NCBI RefSeq assembly: GCF_900091565.1
Contig: NZ_FMCV01000001.1
Location: forward strand, 124,001 to 188,000
DNA: 64,000 nt
Source of the DNA: Micromonospora marina
GTDB taxonomy: Bacteria; Actinomycetota; Actinomycetes; Mycobacteriales; Micromonosporaceae
Direction: 5' to 3'
A program made the translations under genes and the position numbers. Below are positions 45,847 through 54,744 of this stretch, piece after piece. How positions within the stretch are numbered: the first letter of the stretch is position 1; each line of letters opens with the position of its first letter. Under the pieces are notes generated by a model. That model was not told the DNA's origin, ran no database searches, and saw only the letters and a list, made by a program, of their open reading frames with translations.

Positions 45847-48800
45847 TCACGGATTCGTGCGCTGCGGGAGATCCGCCGGGATTTCCGGCACGGCGGCCAC
45901 CAACGCGGCCAGCCCTTCGGCGTCGAGCAGGTCGGCCGGGCGGACCGTGGCGGAGTCCCGCACGTAGTGGAACGCGGCACCGACCCGGTCCACCGGCACC
46001 CCGGCCAGCTCCGCCCAGGCCAGCCGGTACATCGCCAGCTGCACCGCCGCCGCGTCGGCCTCCCGGCCGGCCGGCTGCCGACCGGTCTTCCAGTCGACCA
46101 CGTCGTAGCGCCCACCCGGGCGGGCGAACACGGCGTCCATCCGGCCCCTGACCACCACCCCGGCGACGACGGTGGCGAACGGCACCTCCACCTCCACCGG
46201 CACCCGGTCGGCCCACTCGCTGGCGAGGAACCGCTCCTGCAACTCGGCCAGCGCCTCGTCCGGGGCCGCGTCCTCGTCCGCCGCGCCGGGCAGCTCGTCC
46301 ACGTCGAGCAGCCGGTCGGCGCCGAAGCGCTGCTCCAGCCAGGCGTGGAACGCGGTGCCCCGCCGGGCGTACGGGTTCGGTTCCGTCGGCATCGGGCGGC
46401 GCAGCGTCCGGGCCAGCGCCTCCGGGTCGCGGCGCAACGCCACCAGCTGGGTCACCGAGAGCTGGCCGGGTAGTTCGACCTCGACCGCCTCGGCCTGCCG
46501 GGCCAGCTCCGCCCGCTCGGCGAGCAGCAGATCGGCCTCGCGCCGCCACCGGGCCACAGCGGCGTCCTCCCCGGTCGTGGCGAGCACTGCCGCCTCGCGC
46601 CGGGCCGCCTCCGGGTCGGCCAGGAAGCGGCGGACCAGCGCCGCCGCCTCGGTCAGCGCCGGACGGCGGGCGCCCAGCGGGTCGGCCGGCCACTCGGCCC
46701 GCAGCACCGTCTCGGTGGTCGGATTCGCCGCGTCCCCGGCCGGCTCGGGCGTCCACGCGTCCACCACGTGCCCGTCCGCACCCGCCAGGCAGGCGTCGTG
46801 CACCTCCCGCAGGAACACCGACGGGCCGCGGAACCGCTTGGTCCCCTCCCCCCACCAGTAGCCGGAGCAGAGCAGCAACCGGCGGGGGCGGGTCACCGCC
46901 ACGTACGCCAGCCGGCGCTCCTCCCGCTCGTCGTGCGCCCGCCAGGCGTCGGTGAAGTCGGTCAGCGCCCGGGCCACGCCGCGCTGGTCCTCCGCCTCCG
47001 GCAGAGCCAGGTCGGGCAGCCCGTCCGCGTCGCCGCGCAACGGGAACGGCAGCACACCCAGGCCGCCCAGCCAGTGGTCGGAGTTGCGGACCGGCCCCGG
47101 CCAGACGCCCCGGGTCATCCCGGCCACCGCCACCACGTCCCACTCCAGGCCCTTCGCGGCGTGCGCGGTGAGCACCTGCACCGCGCCGGCCACCACCTCG
47201 ACCTCGCCGGGCGCCAGCCCGCGCTCCTCGTCCTCGGCGGCGGCCAGGTAGGCGAGGAAACCGGCCAGCGTGGCGCCGGGTGTCTCGCCGCTGAACCGGG
47301 CCGCCACGTCGCCGAGCGCGTCCAGGTGGGCGCGGGCCAGTCCGGCGTCGCCCGCGCCGTCCCGCCCGGCCCGGACCGCCACCTCGACGTCGAGGCCGAT
47401 GGTCCGCTCGATGTCCGCGATGAGTTCCGGCAGCGACTGGTCCAGCCGGTAGCGCAGCAGCGCCAGCTCCATCCCGTACGAGCGCAGCCGGGCGTAGCCC
47501 TCGGCCGAGTACGCCTGCGCGGGCCCCAGGTCCGCCAGTGCCTCGACCAGCGTGGCCTCGTCCAGCGCGTCCACGGTGATCTCCGGGCCCTCGTCGCCCG
47601 TGAACTCGCGGCGGCTGCGGGCGATGGCGCGGGCGCGGCGGTGCAGGGCGACCAGGTCACGCGGGCCGATCCGCCAGCGCGCACCGGTGAGCAGCCGCAG
47701 CAGCGCCGCCCCGTCAGCCGGGTCGGCGAGCACGCGCAGCGTGCACACCACGTCCCGTACCTCCGGGGTGTCCAGCAGCCCACCCAGGCCGACCACGTCG
47801 ACCGGCAGCCCGCGGGCACGCAGCGCCGCCTCGATCGCCGGGATCTGGCTGCGCAGCCGCACCAGCACCGCAGTGGTCGGGCGGCGGTCGGCCGGGATGT
47901 GCTCGGGCAGCGCACCCGTCGTCCCGGCCGCGCCCCGCCACGCCGCCAGCACGCTGTCCGCGATCCAGTCGGCCTCGTCGGCGTACGTCTGGAGCAGCGC
48001 GCAGTGCACGGTGCCGCCGGCCTGCCCGCCCGGCGTGCGGTGCGGGATCGGGTCGCGGACGCTGAGCGCGGCGTGCAGTTCCGGCACCCGCGCGCCGGCC
48101 GCCCGCAGCGGCACCGACAGCGTGTTCGCCACGCCGAGGATCTCCGGCCGGTTACGCCAGCTCGTGGTCAGGCTGAGTACGTCGGCGGGGCTGCCGTCGG
48201 TGCGGGCGAACTCGGCCGGAAACCGGTCGAGCGTGCCGGCGCTGGCCCCGCGCCAGCCGTAGATGGACTGGCACGGGTCACCCACGGCGGTGACCGGGTG
48301 GCCGCCGCCGAACAGCGCGTTGAGCAGCACCACCTGGGCGTGGCTGGTGTCCTGGTATTCGTCGAGCAGCACCACCCGGAACCGGTCCCGCTCGATCACG
48401 CCGACGCCGGGGTGGTCCCGCGCCACCCGGGCCGCGCGGGCGAGCTGGTCGGCGAAGTCCATCGCCTCGAAGTCGTCCTTGCGCCGGGCGTACGCGCGCA
48501 CCAGCGGCAGCAGCTTCAGCCGGGTCCGCTGGAGCTGGAGCGCCTTGCGGACGTCGGCGTAGACGCGGCCCGGCCGGGACTGCACGTCGGCGAAGAACCG
48601 ACCGGTCCAGGCGGCCAGCTCGTCCGGGTCGACCAGGTGCTCGTCCAGCTCACCGGCGAGCGCCAGGACGGCGTCGGTGATGGTCGACGGCATCCGGTCC
48701 ACCTCGGACATGTCGCCGTCGTAGTTGCGCACCAGCAGGTCGACCAGTTGCCAGCGGGACGCCTCGGTGAGCAGCCGGGTGGTCGGCTCGTACCCGGCGC

Positions 48801-49245
48801 GCAACCCGTGCTCGGTGACGATCCGCCCGGCGTACGAGTGGTACGTGGACACGGTCGGCTCGCCCGCCAGCGGGTCGTCGTGCGGATCCCGCCCCGGCCG
48901 GCCGAGCCGCCGGATGAGCTGGTCGAGCCGGGTCCGGACCCGGTGTGCCAGCTCACCCGCCGCCTTGCGGGTGAAGGTGAGGCCGAGGATGTGCTCGGGG
49001 CGTACGTAGGAGTTGGCGACCAGCCACACCACCCGCGCGGCCATCGTCTCGGTCTTGCCCGAGCCGGCGCCCGCGACCACCAGCAGCGGCTCCACCGGCG
49101 CGGCGATGATCGCGGCCTGCTCCCGGGTCGGTGCCGGCAGCCGCAGCAGCCGGGCCAGCTCGACCGGCGTGTAGCGGGGCCCGGCGTCGGCGGTGCGCGG
49201 CGCGGGCGTGGCGGAGGCGCCGAACAGCGCCGGCTGAACGCTCAT
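45847..49245 (-). CDS. adnB: AdnB: UvrD-like helicase with RecB-type nuclease
   Basis: 1132 residues. Helicase motifs: VVAGAGSGKTETMAARVV (Walker A), VVLLDEYQDTSHAQVVLL (Walker B), GDPCQSIYGWRGA, LTTSWRN, LTAHAAKGLEWDVVAVAG and YVAVTRPRRLLLC. The C-terminal nuclease has RGTAFHAWLEQ, RMDAVFARPGGRYDVVDWKTG with the D-x-K core, and QLAMYRLAWAEL. It forms the AdnAB motor-nuclease that resects double-strand breaks in mycobacteria. The start ATG 49245 overlaps the adnA stop (ATGA), so the subunits are co-translated. Confidence 0.95.
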   Translation of the reverse strand: MSVQPALFGASATPAPRTADAGPRYTPVELARLLRLPAPTREQAAIIAAPVEPLLVVAGAGSGKTETMAARVVWLVANSYVRPEHILGLTFTRKAAGELAHRVRTRLDQLIRRLGRPGRDPHDDPLAGEPTVSTYHSYAGRIVTEHGLRAGYEPTTRLLTEASRWQLVDLLVRNYDGDMSEVDRMPSTITDAVLALAGELDEHLVDPDELAAWTGRFFADVQSRPGRVYADVRKALQLQRTRLKLLPLVRAYARRKDDFEAMDFADQLARAARVARDHPGVGVIERDRFRVVLLDEYQDTSHAQVVLLNALFGGGHPVTAVGDPCQSIYGWRGASAGTLDRFPAEFARTDGSPADVLSLTTSWRNRPEILGVANTLSVPLRAAGARVPELHAALSVRDPIPHRTPGGQAGGTVHCALLQTYADEADWIADSVLAAWRGAAGTTGALPEHIPADRRPTTAVLVRLRSQIPAIEAALRARGLPVDVVGLGGLLDTPEVRDVVCTLRVLADPADGAALLRLLTGARWRIGPRDLVALHRRARAIARSRREFTGDEGPEITVDALDEATLVEALADLGPAQAYSAEGYARLRSYGMELALLRYRLDQSLPELIADIERTIGLDVEVAVRAGRDGAGDAGLARAHLDALGDVAARFSGETPGATLAGFLAYLAAAEDEERGLAPGEVEVVAGAVQVLTAHAAKGLEWDVVAVAGMTRGVWPGPVRNSDHWLGGLGVLPFPLRGDADGLPDLALPEAEDQRGVARALTDFTDAWRAHDEREERRLAYVAVTRPRRLLLCSGYWWGEGTKRFRGPSVFLREVHDACLAGADGHVVDAWTPEPAGDAANPTTETVLRAEWPADPLGARRPALTEAAALVRRFLADPEAARREAAVLATTGEDAAVARWRREADLLLAERAELARQAEAVEVELPGQLSVTQLVALRRDPEALARTLRRPMPTEPNPYARRGTAFHAWLEQRFGADRLLDVDELPGAADEDAAPDEALAELQERFLASEWADRVPVEVEVPFATVVAGVVVRGRMDAVFARPGGRYDVVDWKTGRQPAGREADAAAVQLAMYRLAWAELAGVPVDRVGAAFHYVRDSATVRPADLLDAEGLAALVAAVPEIPADLPQRTNP

Positions 49246-52200
49246 GACTCTTCCGGTGGGGCTTCGACCACCTGGCGGCCCTGGCCGGAGACCGGGCAGC
49301 TGGTGCGTACCGGGCAGACCCGGCACTTGGAGTTGGCCACGGCGGCGAACGTCGAGGCGGCCATCGTGTCGGCGGTACGGCGCACCAGCGCGGTGGCCCA
49401 CCCCGCCTCCGGGCCCTCCCCGGAAGCCGCCTGGGTCTGCTCCTTGGCGTCGCGCGCACCGGTGCCGAGCTGCACCAGCGCGGCCCCGCCCGTCTCCTCG
49501 CCGAACTCGGCGAACCCGCCCGCCTCCACCGCCGCCTGGTACGCCCCGAGCTGCGGATGCTCGGCCACCTCCCGCTCGGTGACAGCCGTCGACTTGCCGG
49601 TCTTCAGGTCGATCACCACGAGCCGCCCGTCGTCGTCGACCTCCAGCCGGTCGACCCGGCCGGTCAGCTCGATCGGGCGGGACGGGTCGTCGAGGCGGAC
49701 CGCGAACTCGTGCTCGATCGCGAGCAGCCGGCGCGGGTTGCCGGCCAGCCAGCGCAGCAGCTTGTCCACCATCGCCTCGGCGCGCTGCCGTTCCGGGCCG
49801 GCCATCCACCGGGCGGCCAGCTCGATCGCGTCGAACCGGGCGGCCACGTACTCCAGCAACGCCTCCCGGTCGACGCTCGCGTCCTCCGCGAGCATCGCGG
49901 CGGCGTGCACCAGGTTGCCCACGCCCTGAGCGGCGCTCGCCGGCGCGCTGCCGCCGTGCCGTTCCAGCAGCCAGCGCAGGCTGCACCGCAACGCGCTCTC
50001 CATCGCCGACGGCGTGACCCGCACCGGCTCGCCCTCGTCGACCAGCGGCCGGTCGTCGGACAGGCCACGCAGCCCCCACCAGTCGTCCGGGTGCGCGCCG
50101 GGCACCCCGGCGGCGGCCAGCCGCGCCAGCTCACCCGCCGCCGCGTGCCGCCGGGTGATCGGCGTCGCCGGGTCGGTGACGGCGGTACGCAGCTCCGCCA
50201 CCAGCGCGGACAGGGTGAGCCCACGCGGCGGCAGGGTGACCGGGAGCGCCGCGGGCGGCCCGTCCTGCGGCTGCTCGTCCCCGTGCGGCACCGGCCCGTC
50301 CGCGGTGCCTCCGCGCGTGGCCGTACCGGTCGGGCCGTTCCCGGGCCGGGCCGGGCCGGTCGGTCCGTTCCCCGTCGGGTTCGGGCCGCCTCCGCCGGTG
50401 GCGGGTGGGTCGGCGGCGGCCAGCTCGTGCAGGAAGCGGCTCGGCTGCTCCTCGTGGTCGTCCCCGCCGACCGCGGCGGACGCGACGGCGGTGACCAGCA
50501 GCCGCCGCCGGGCCCGGCTGATCGCCACGTGGAACAGCCGCCGCTCCTCGTCGAGCAGCGCTGACGTCTGCCCGACCAGGCTGGCCCGCAGCCCGGCGCC
50601 GTCGGCGCGACCGGCGAGCACGTCGACGAGCCGCTCCGAGCCGAGCAGGCTGCCGCGCAGGCGCAGGTCCGGCCAGACGCCCTCCTGCACCCCGGCCACC
50701 GCGACCAGATCCCACTCCAGCCCCTTGGCGGCGTGCGCGGTGAGCAGGCGTACCGCGTCACCCCGGTCGGCGGCGGCGGCGAGCGTGTCGGCGGGCAGCT
50801 CCTGCCCGAGGACGTGGTCGAGGAACACCTCGGTACGCGCGCCGGGCAGCCGGTCGGCGAACCGGGCCGCCGCGTCGAAGAGGACGAGCACGGCGTCCAG
50901 GTCACGGTCGGCGGCCTCGGCCCGCCACCGCTGGGCGGTCTCGTGCTCGCCGGTGGCCGCCCGCCCCCGGGTGATCGCCCCGGCCCAGCGTTCGGCCAGC
51001 CCGCTCTCCCGCCACACCGCCCAGAGCACGTCCTCGGCCGTGGCGCCGGGCCGGCCGGCCGTCTCCCGGGCGGTCGCGAGCAGGTGCGCCACCGCCTGCG
51101 CGGGAGCCGCCCAGCGACGCTCGATGGTGGCCAGTTCCGCCCTGTCGCGCAGTGCCTCCACCAGCAGCTCGCCGGAGGGACGGCGGTCGCCGCCGGCCAG
51201 CGCCAGCGCCCGCAGGCCCTGGCGCAGCCGCCGCTCGGCCAGCGGGTCGGCCCCGCCCAGCGGCGAGTGCAGCAACGCGACCGCCGCCTCCTCGTCCAGC
51301 CGGTCGGGTTCGAGCGCGCAGCGCAGCAGGAGCAGCAGCGGAGCGACCGCCGGCTGGAGGTGCAACGGCAGGTCCTCGCCGTGCACCACGGTCGGCACAC
51401 CGGCCGTGTGCAGCGCCCGCCGCAGCGATGGCAGTTGCCGGCCGGTGGAGCGGACCAGCACCGCCATCCGGGACCAGGGCACGCCGTCGAGCAGGTGCGC
51501 CTCACGCAACGCGTGCGCCAGCCACGCCGACTCGCTGGTGGCGGACCGGAACGTCCGTACCTCGACAGTTCCCGCGGGCGCCCCGGGAAACGGGCGCAGC
51601 CGCCGGTGCGCCGCCGGGCCGCGCAGCCGCCGGGCCAGCCGGGCGGTCGCCGCGAGCAGTTCCGGCCCGGCCCGGTACGAGGTGGTCATCGTGACCTGGG
51701 CCGCCGGCGCACCGGAGGCGGTGCGGAACCGGTGCGGGAACGTGGTGACGCCCGCCGGGTCGGCACCGCGGAACGCGTACGTGGACGAGTCCGGGTCGGC
51801 GAACGCCACCAGGGACCGCCCGCCCCCGGCCACCACGGCGAGCAGGTCGAGCTGGGCCGGGTCGGTGTCGGCCAGCTCGTCGACGTACACGTGGGCCAGG
51901 CGACGGCGCTCGGCGGCGAGCAACTCGGGATCGTCGAGCAGCATGCCGGTGGCGGCACGCACCAGTTCCGCCGGGTCGTACGCGACCGAGCCCCGGTTGC
52001 TCACGTCGCGCAGGGCGAGCACGGCGACGTACTCCCGCAGGAAGCGCGCGGCGGCCGGCCAGTCGGTGCGGCCCAGCTTCTCGCCCAGCCGGGCCAGCTC
52101 GACCGGGCCGACGCCGCGCTCCGCGGCACGCATCAGCAGGTCGCGGAGCTGCTGGGCGAACGCCCGGGTACGCAGCGCGGGGCGCAGGTCCTCCGGCCAG

Positions 52201-52772
52201 CCGACCGGGTCGTCGCCGGGTTCCTCCCCCACCACGTCGAGCAGCTCGCGGATGATCAGGTCCTGTTCCGGGCCGGTGAGCAGCCGGGGCGAGGGCTCGC
52301 CGCGTTCAGCCGCCGCGCGGCGCAGCAGCCCGAAGGCGTACGCCGGGAACGTGCGCACCAGCGGCTCGCGGACCACGCGGTGCCCGTCCCCGGCGATCCG
52401 CGCCTCGATCCGGTGGCGCAGTCCGGTGGCACCGCGCCGGCCGAAGGTGAGCACGAGGATCCGCTCCGGGTCGACACCCTCGGCCACGCGGGCGGCGACC
52501 GCCTCGACCAGAGTGGACGTCTTCCCGGTGCCCGGTCCACCCACGACGAGCATCGGCCCGTCGGTGTGCGCGACCACCTCGGCCTGCACCGAGTCGGCGT
52601 TCGTGCCAGGCTCCGGGTGCGCGGCACCGCCCGCCGACCCCCCGGATCGCGGCTCCGCCTCGGCCGGTCCACCGGACCGACCCACCCCCTGCCCCGCCCC
52701 GGCGTCGTGGGTGACCCCCGCCTCCGCGCCACCGGGCCGGCGCACCAACCGGTACGCCTGCATCACCGACAT
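49242..52772 (-). CDS. adnA: AdnA: helicase-like subunit with iron-sulfur nuclease
   Basis: 1176 residues from ATG 52772 (MSVMQAYRLVRRPGG). Walker A VVGGPGTGKTSTLV is at about 76-89, preceded by a Gly/Ala/Pro-rich segment of some 50 residues. Motifs TAHAAKGLEWDLVAVAG and FHVAISRARRRLLV follow, then a low-complexity linker with repeated PTGNGPTG-type units (near residue 800) and a RecB-type nuclease (VIDLKTGKSTAV). Cysteines in LRCSLRWLL and CRVCPVRTSCPV are the iron-sulfur ligands. The AYRLVR start and paired arrangement match mycobacterial AdnA. Confidence 0.94.
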   Translation of the reverse strand: MSVMQAYRLVRRPGGAEAGVTHDAGAGQGVGRSGGPAEAEPRSGGSAGGAAHPEPGTNADSVQAEVVAHTDGPMLVVGGPGTGKTSTLVEAVAARVAEGVDPERILVLTFGRRGATGLRHRIEARIAGDGHRVVREPLVRTFPAYAFGLLRRAAAERGEPSPRLLTGPEQDLIIRELLDVVGEEPGDDPVGWPEDLRPALRTRAFAQQLRDLLMRAAERGVGPVELARLGEKLGRTDWPAAARFLREYVAVLALRDVSNRGSVAYDPAELVRAATGMLLDDPELLAAERRRLAHVYVDELADTDPAQLDLLAVVAGGGRSLVAFADPDSSTYAFRGADPAGVTTFPHRFRTASGAPAAQVTMTTSYRAGPELLAATARLARRLRGPAAHRRLRPFPGAPAGTVEVRTFRSATSESAWLAHALREAHLLDGVPWSRMAVLVRSTGRQLPSLRRALHTAGVPTVVHGEDLPLHLQPAVAPLLLLLRCALEPDRLDEEAAVALLHSPLGGADPLAERRLRQGLRALALAGGDRRPSGELLVEALRDRAELATIERRWAAPAQAVAHLLATARETAGRPGATAEDVLWAVWRESGLAERWAGAITRGRAATGEHETAQRWRAEAADRDLDAVLVLFDAAARFADRLPGARTEVFLDHVLGQELPADTLAAAADRGDAVRLLTAHAAKGLEWDLVAVAGVQEGVWPDLRLRGSLLGSERLVDVLAGRADGAGLRASLVGQTSALLDEERRLFHVAISRARRRLLVTAVASAAVGGDDHEEQPSRFLHELAAADPPATGGGGPNPTGNGPTGPARPGNGPTGTATRGGTADGPVPHGDEQPQDGPPAALPVTLPPRGLTLSALVAELRTAVTDPATPITRRHAAAGELARLAAAGVPGAHPDDWWGLRGLSDDRPLVDEGEPVRVTPSAMESALRCSLRWLLERHGGSAPASAAQGVGNLVHAAAMLAEDASVDREALLEYVAARFDAIELAARWMAGPERQRAEAMVDKLLRWLAGNPRRLLAIEHEFAVRLDDPSRPIELTGRVDRLEVDDDGRLVVIDLKTGKSTAVTEREVAEHPQLGAYQAAVEAGGFAEFGEETGGAALVQLGTGARDAKEQTQAASGEGPEAGWATALVRRTADTMAASTFAAVANSKCRVCPVRTSCPVSGQGRQVVEAPPEES

Positions 52773-52949
52773 CCCACCATGCCGGTACGACACCCGGGAA
52801 CCGACCGCCGTCCGGCCCGTCACCAGCTCACCCGCATGCAGCGCCTAGATCAACACCACCACGGGGAAATGGCCACACCCCACAAGCCCGGACACCACCA
52901 CCTCCGCGAGATGGTGTCGATCACGCACGGGCGGCCGACCGGGCGCGCG

Positions 52950-53495
52950 TCACGTGAGGCGGGCGTCGACCAGGTCCAGCGCGGCGGGGACGCCGTCGGC
53001 GACCATCAGCAGGTCCAGCGCGGCCGGCTTGAGGAACCGCTGCTCACCGAGCCCGCGGATCCAGTCGAGCAGCGGCCGGTAGAACCCGTCCACGTCGACG
53101 ATCACCATCGGCTTGGCGTGCAGGGCCAGGGTGGCGGTGGTCCAGACCTCGAACAGCTCGTCCAGTGTGCCGAGCCCGCCGGGCAGCGCCACGAACGCGT
53201 CGGACTTCTCGTCCATCAGCGTCTTGCGGCTGGCCAGGCTGTCGGTGACCAGCAGCTCGTCGGAGTCCAGGTCGGCCACTTCCAGGTCGACCAGGGACTG
53301 CGGGATGACGCCGACGGTGCGACCGCCGGCCGCCCGCGCGCCCTGCACCACGGCGCCCATCATCCCGACGCAGCCGCCTCCGCTGACCAGCGTGTGGCCG
53401 CGCCGGGCCAGTTCCTCGCCGGTCTCGGTGGCGAGCGCCAGCCAGCGGGCGTCGAGAGTACGGGAGGACGCGCAGAAGACACAGACGTTGGCCAC
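52950..53495 (-). CDS. LOG family protein (TIGR00730), short form
   Basis: 181 residues. SGGGCVGMMGAVVQGA and the signature PGGLGTLDELFEVWT mark the LOG/lysine-decarboxylase-like fold; SRKTLMDEKSDAFVALPGG holds the Arg and Glu used for nucleotide cleavage. Members release cytokinin-type bases from ribose-5-monophosphates. A second, longer LOG protein gene lies 3 bp upstream on the same strand. The biological substrate in this organism is unknown. Confidence 0.93.
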   Translation of the reverse strand: MANVCVFCASSRTLDARWLALATETGEELARRGHTLVSGGGCVGMMGAVVQGARAAGGRTVGVIPQSLVDLEVADLDSDELLVTDSLASRKTLMDEKSDAFVALPGGLGTLDELFEVWTTATLALHAKPMVIVDVDGFYRPLLDWIRGLGEQRFLKPAALDLLMVADGVPAALDLVDARLT

Positions 53496-53498
53496 GGA

Positions 53499-54380
53499 TC
53501 AGCTCCGTCCCGCCGGGCCGTCGGGGGCGGCGTCGGCGGCGGCGCGCTGGTCGGCGGCCACCCGGGCGACCGCCTCCTCGCGGACCGCCTCCTGCTCGGC
53601 GGAGAGTACGGCCTCGGCCTCCACGATGTGCCGGACCGCCTCGTTGACGTCGTCGGTGAGGCAGATCAGGTCCAGATCGGCCGGGCCGATCTTGCCCTCG
53701 GCGGCCATCGTGCCGCGCAGCCAGTCGAGCAGCCCGCGCCAGTAGCCGGTGCCCATCAGCACGACCGGGAAGCGGGTCACCTTGCCGGTCTGCACCAGGG
53801 TGAGCGCCTCGAACAGCTCGTCCAGGGTGCCGAAGCCGCCGGGCAGCACCACGAACGCCTGGGCGTACTTGACGAACATGGTCTTGCGGGCGAAGAAGTA
53901 GCGGAAGTCGATTGCCAGGTCGACCCAGTCGTTGAGGCCCTGCTCGAACGGCAGCTCGATACCGAGCCCGACGGAGAGGCCGCCGGCCTCACCGGCGCCC
54001 CGGTTGGCGGCCTCCATCACGCCGGGGCCACCGCCGGTGATCACGGCGTACCCGGCGCGGGCGAGGGCGCCGCCCAGTTCCTCGGCCATCCGGCACTCCG
54101 GGCTGTCCGGCTTGCTCCGGGCGGAGCCGAAGACGCTCACCGCCGGGGGCAGGTCGGCGAGGGTGTCGAAGCCCTCGACGAACTCGGAGAGGATCCGCAG
54201 CGCGCGCCAGGCGTCCTTGGTCTTCCAGTCGCTGCGGCCCCGGGAGTCGAGCAGCCGCTGATCCGCCGTACTCGTCGGAATCGCCCGATTGCGCAACGTC
54301 ACCGCGCCGCGGTGACGCTCCCCCCGGTTCCGCTCCTCCCGCCGGCCGTCCCCGGCAGGCATTTCCCTGCTCTCGCCCAT
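53499..54380 (-). CDS. LOG family protein (TIGR00730), long form
   Basis: 293 residues. The core has VSVFGSARSKPDSPECRMAEEL, ITGGGPGVMEAANRGA and PGGFGTLDELFEALTL, with RKTMFVKYAQAFVVLPGGFG. N-terminal ~60 residues are polar and a C-terminal ~50 residue helix is Ala/Glu-rich (AEQEAVREEAVARVAADQR). Tandem with the short LOG gene. In M. tuberculosis a LOG gene (Rv1205) is near dapE and dapD, as here, which supports an ancestral neighbourhood. Confidence 0.92.
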   Translation of the reverse strand: MGESREMPAGDGRREERNRGERHRGAVTLRNRAIPTSTADQRLLDSRGRSDWKTKDAWRALRILSEFVEGFDTLADLPPAVSVFGSARSKPDSPECRMAEELGGALARAGYAVITGGGPGVMEAANRGAGEAGGLSVGLGIELPFEQGLNDWVDLAIDFRYFFARKTMFVKYAQAFVVLPGGFGTLDELFEALTLVQTGKVTRFPVVLMGTGYWRGLLDWLRGTMAAEGKIGPADLDLICLTDDVNEAVRHIVEAEAVLSAEQEAVREEAVARVAADQRAAADAAPDGPAGRS

Positions 54381-54534
54381 GGGGTCACCGTAGTAGAGGG
54401 GCTCCGGCGCGGCGCGCAGGCCCGGAAGCCGGAGAAATCTTTGGATCCGGGCAACTAAATCGGTCGCACGTACGTCTTACTATTCACATACCCGGTATAC
54501 CCCGGGCGACGCGCCTTCGGGGGAGGAGCCAGCG

Positions 54535-54696
54535 TTGATCAGTAACAGCGAGATGATCCGGATTCGCCGTCAGATGCAGCGGCGGATCCGTGACGTGGTG
54601 GCCGAGCGCCGCCGCGCCCGGATGATGGAGACCCACCGGTCCGACCTGACCGCCGAGACCGGCGAGGCGGACGCACCCTTGACGACGACCGTCTGA
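54535..54696 (+). CDS. Small helical protein, 53 residues
   Basis: TTG 54535 to TGA 54696, with GGAGGAG 7 bases upstream. The protein is highly charged, LISNSEMIRIRRQMQRRIRD followed by VVAERRRARMMETHRSDL and an acidic tail, so mostly an amphipathic, Arg-rich helix. ATG 54553 is an alternative start. It lies between the divergent LOG gene and the convergent dapE, with its own promoter-like AT-rich stretch (TACTAT, 54478-54483) and terminator. Not recognised; below normal ORF length limits. Confidence 0.6.
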   Translation: MISNSEMIRIRRQMQRRIRDVVAERRRARMMETHRSDLTAETGEADAPLTTTV

Positions 54697-54702
54697 CGAT
54701 CC

Positions 54703-54731
54703 CGGGGCCCGCGAGGCGGGCGCGGGCCCCG
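54703..54731. terminator. 11-bp bidirectional terminator
   Basis: CGGGGCCCGCG (54703-54713) and CGCGGGCCCCG (54721-54731), loop of 7, between the small ORF and convergent dapE. Confidence 0.65.
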
Positions 54732-54744
54732 CGATCGCAACGCG

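Noticed and set aside
46768..54458. Plus-strand ORFs of more than 900 residues antisense to adnA and adnB
   Set aside because: GC-rich shadow frames; the minus-strand helicase motifs are unambiguous.
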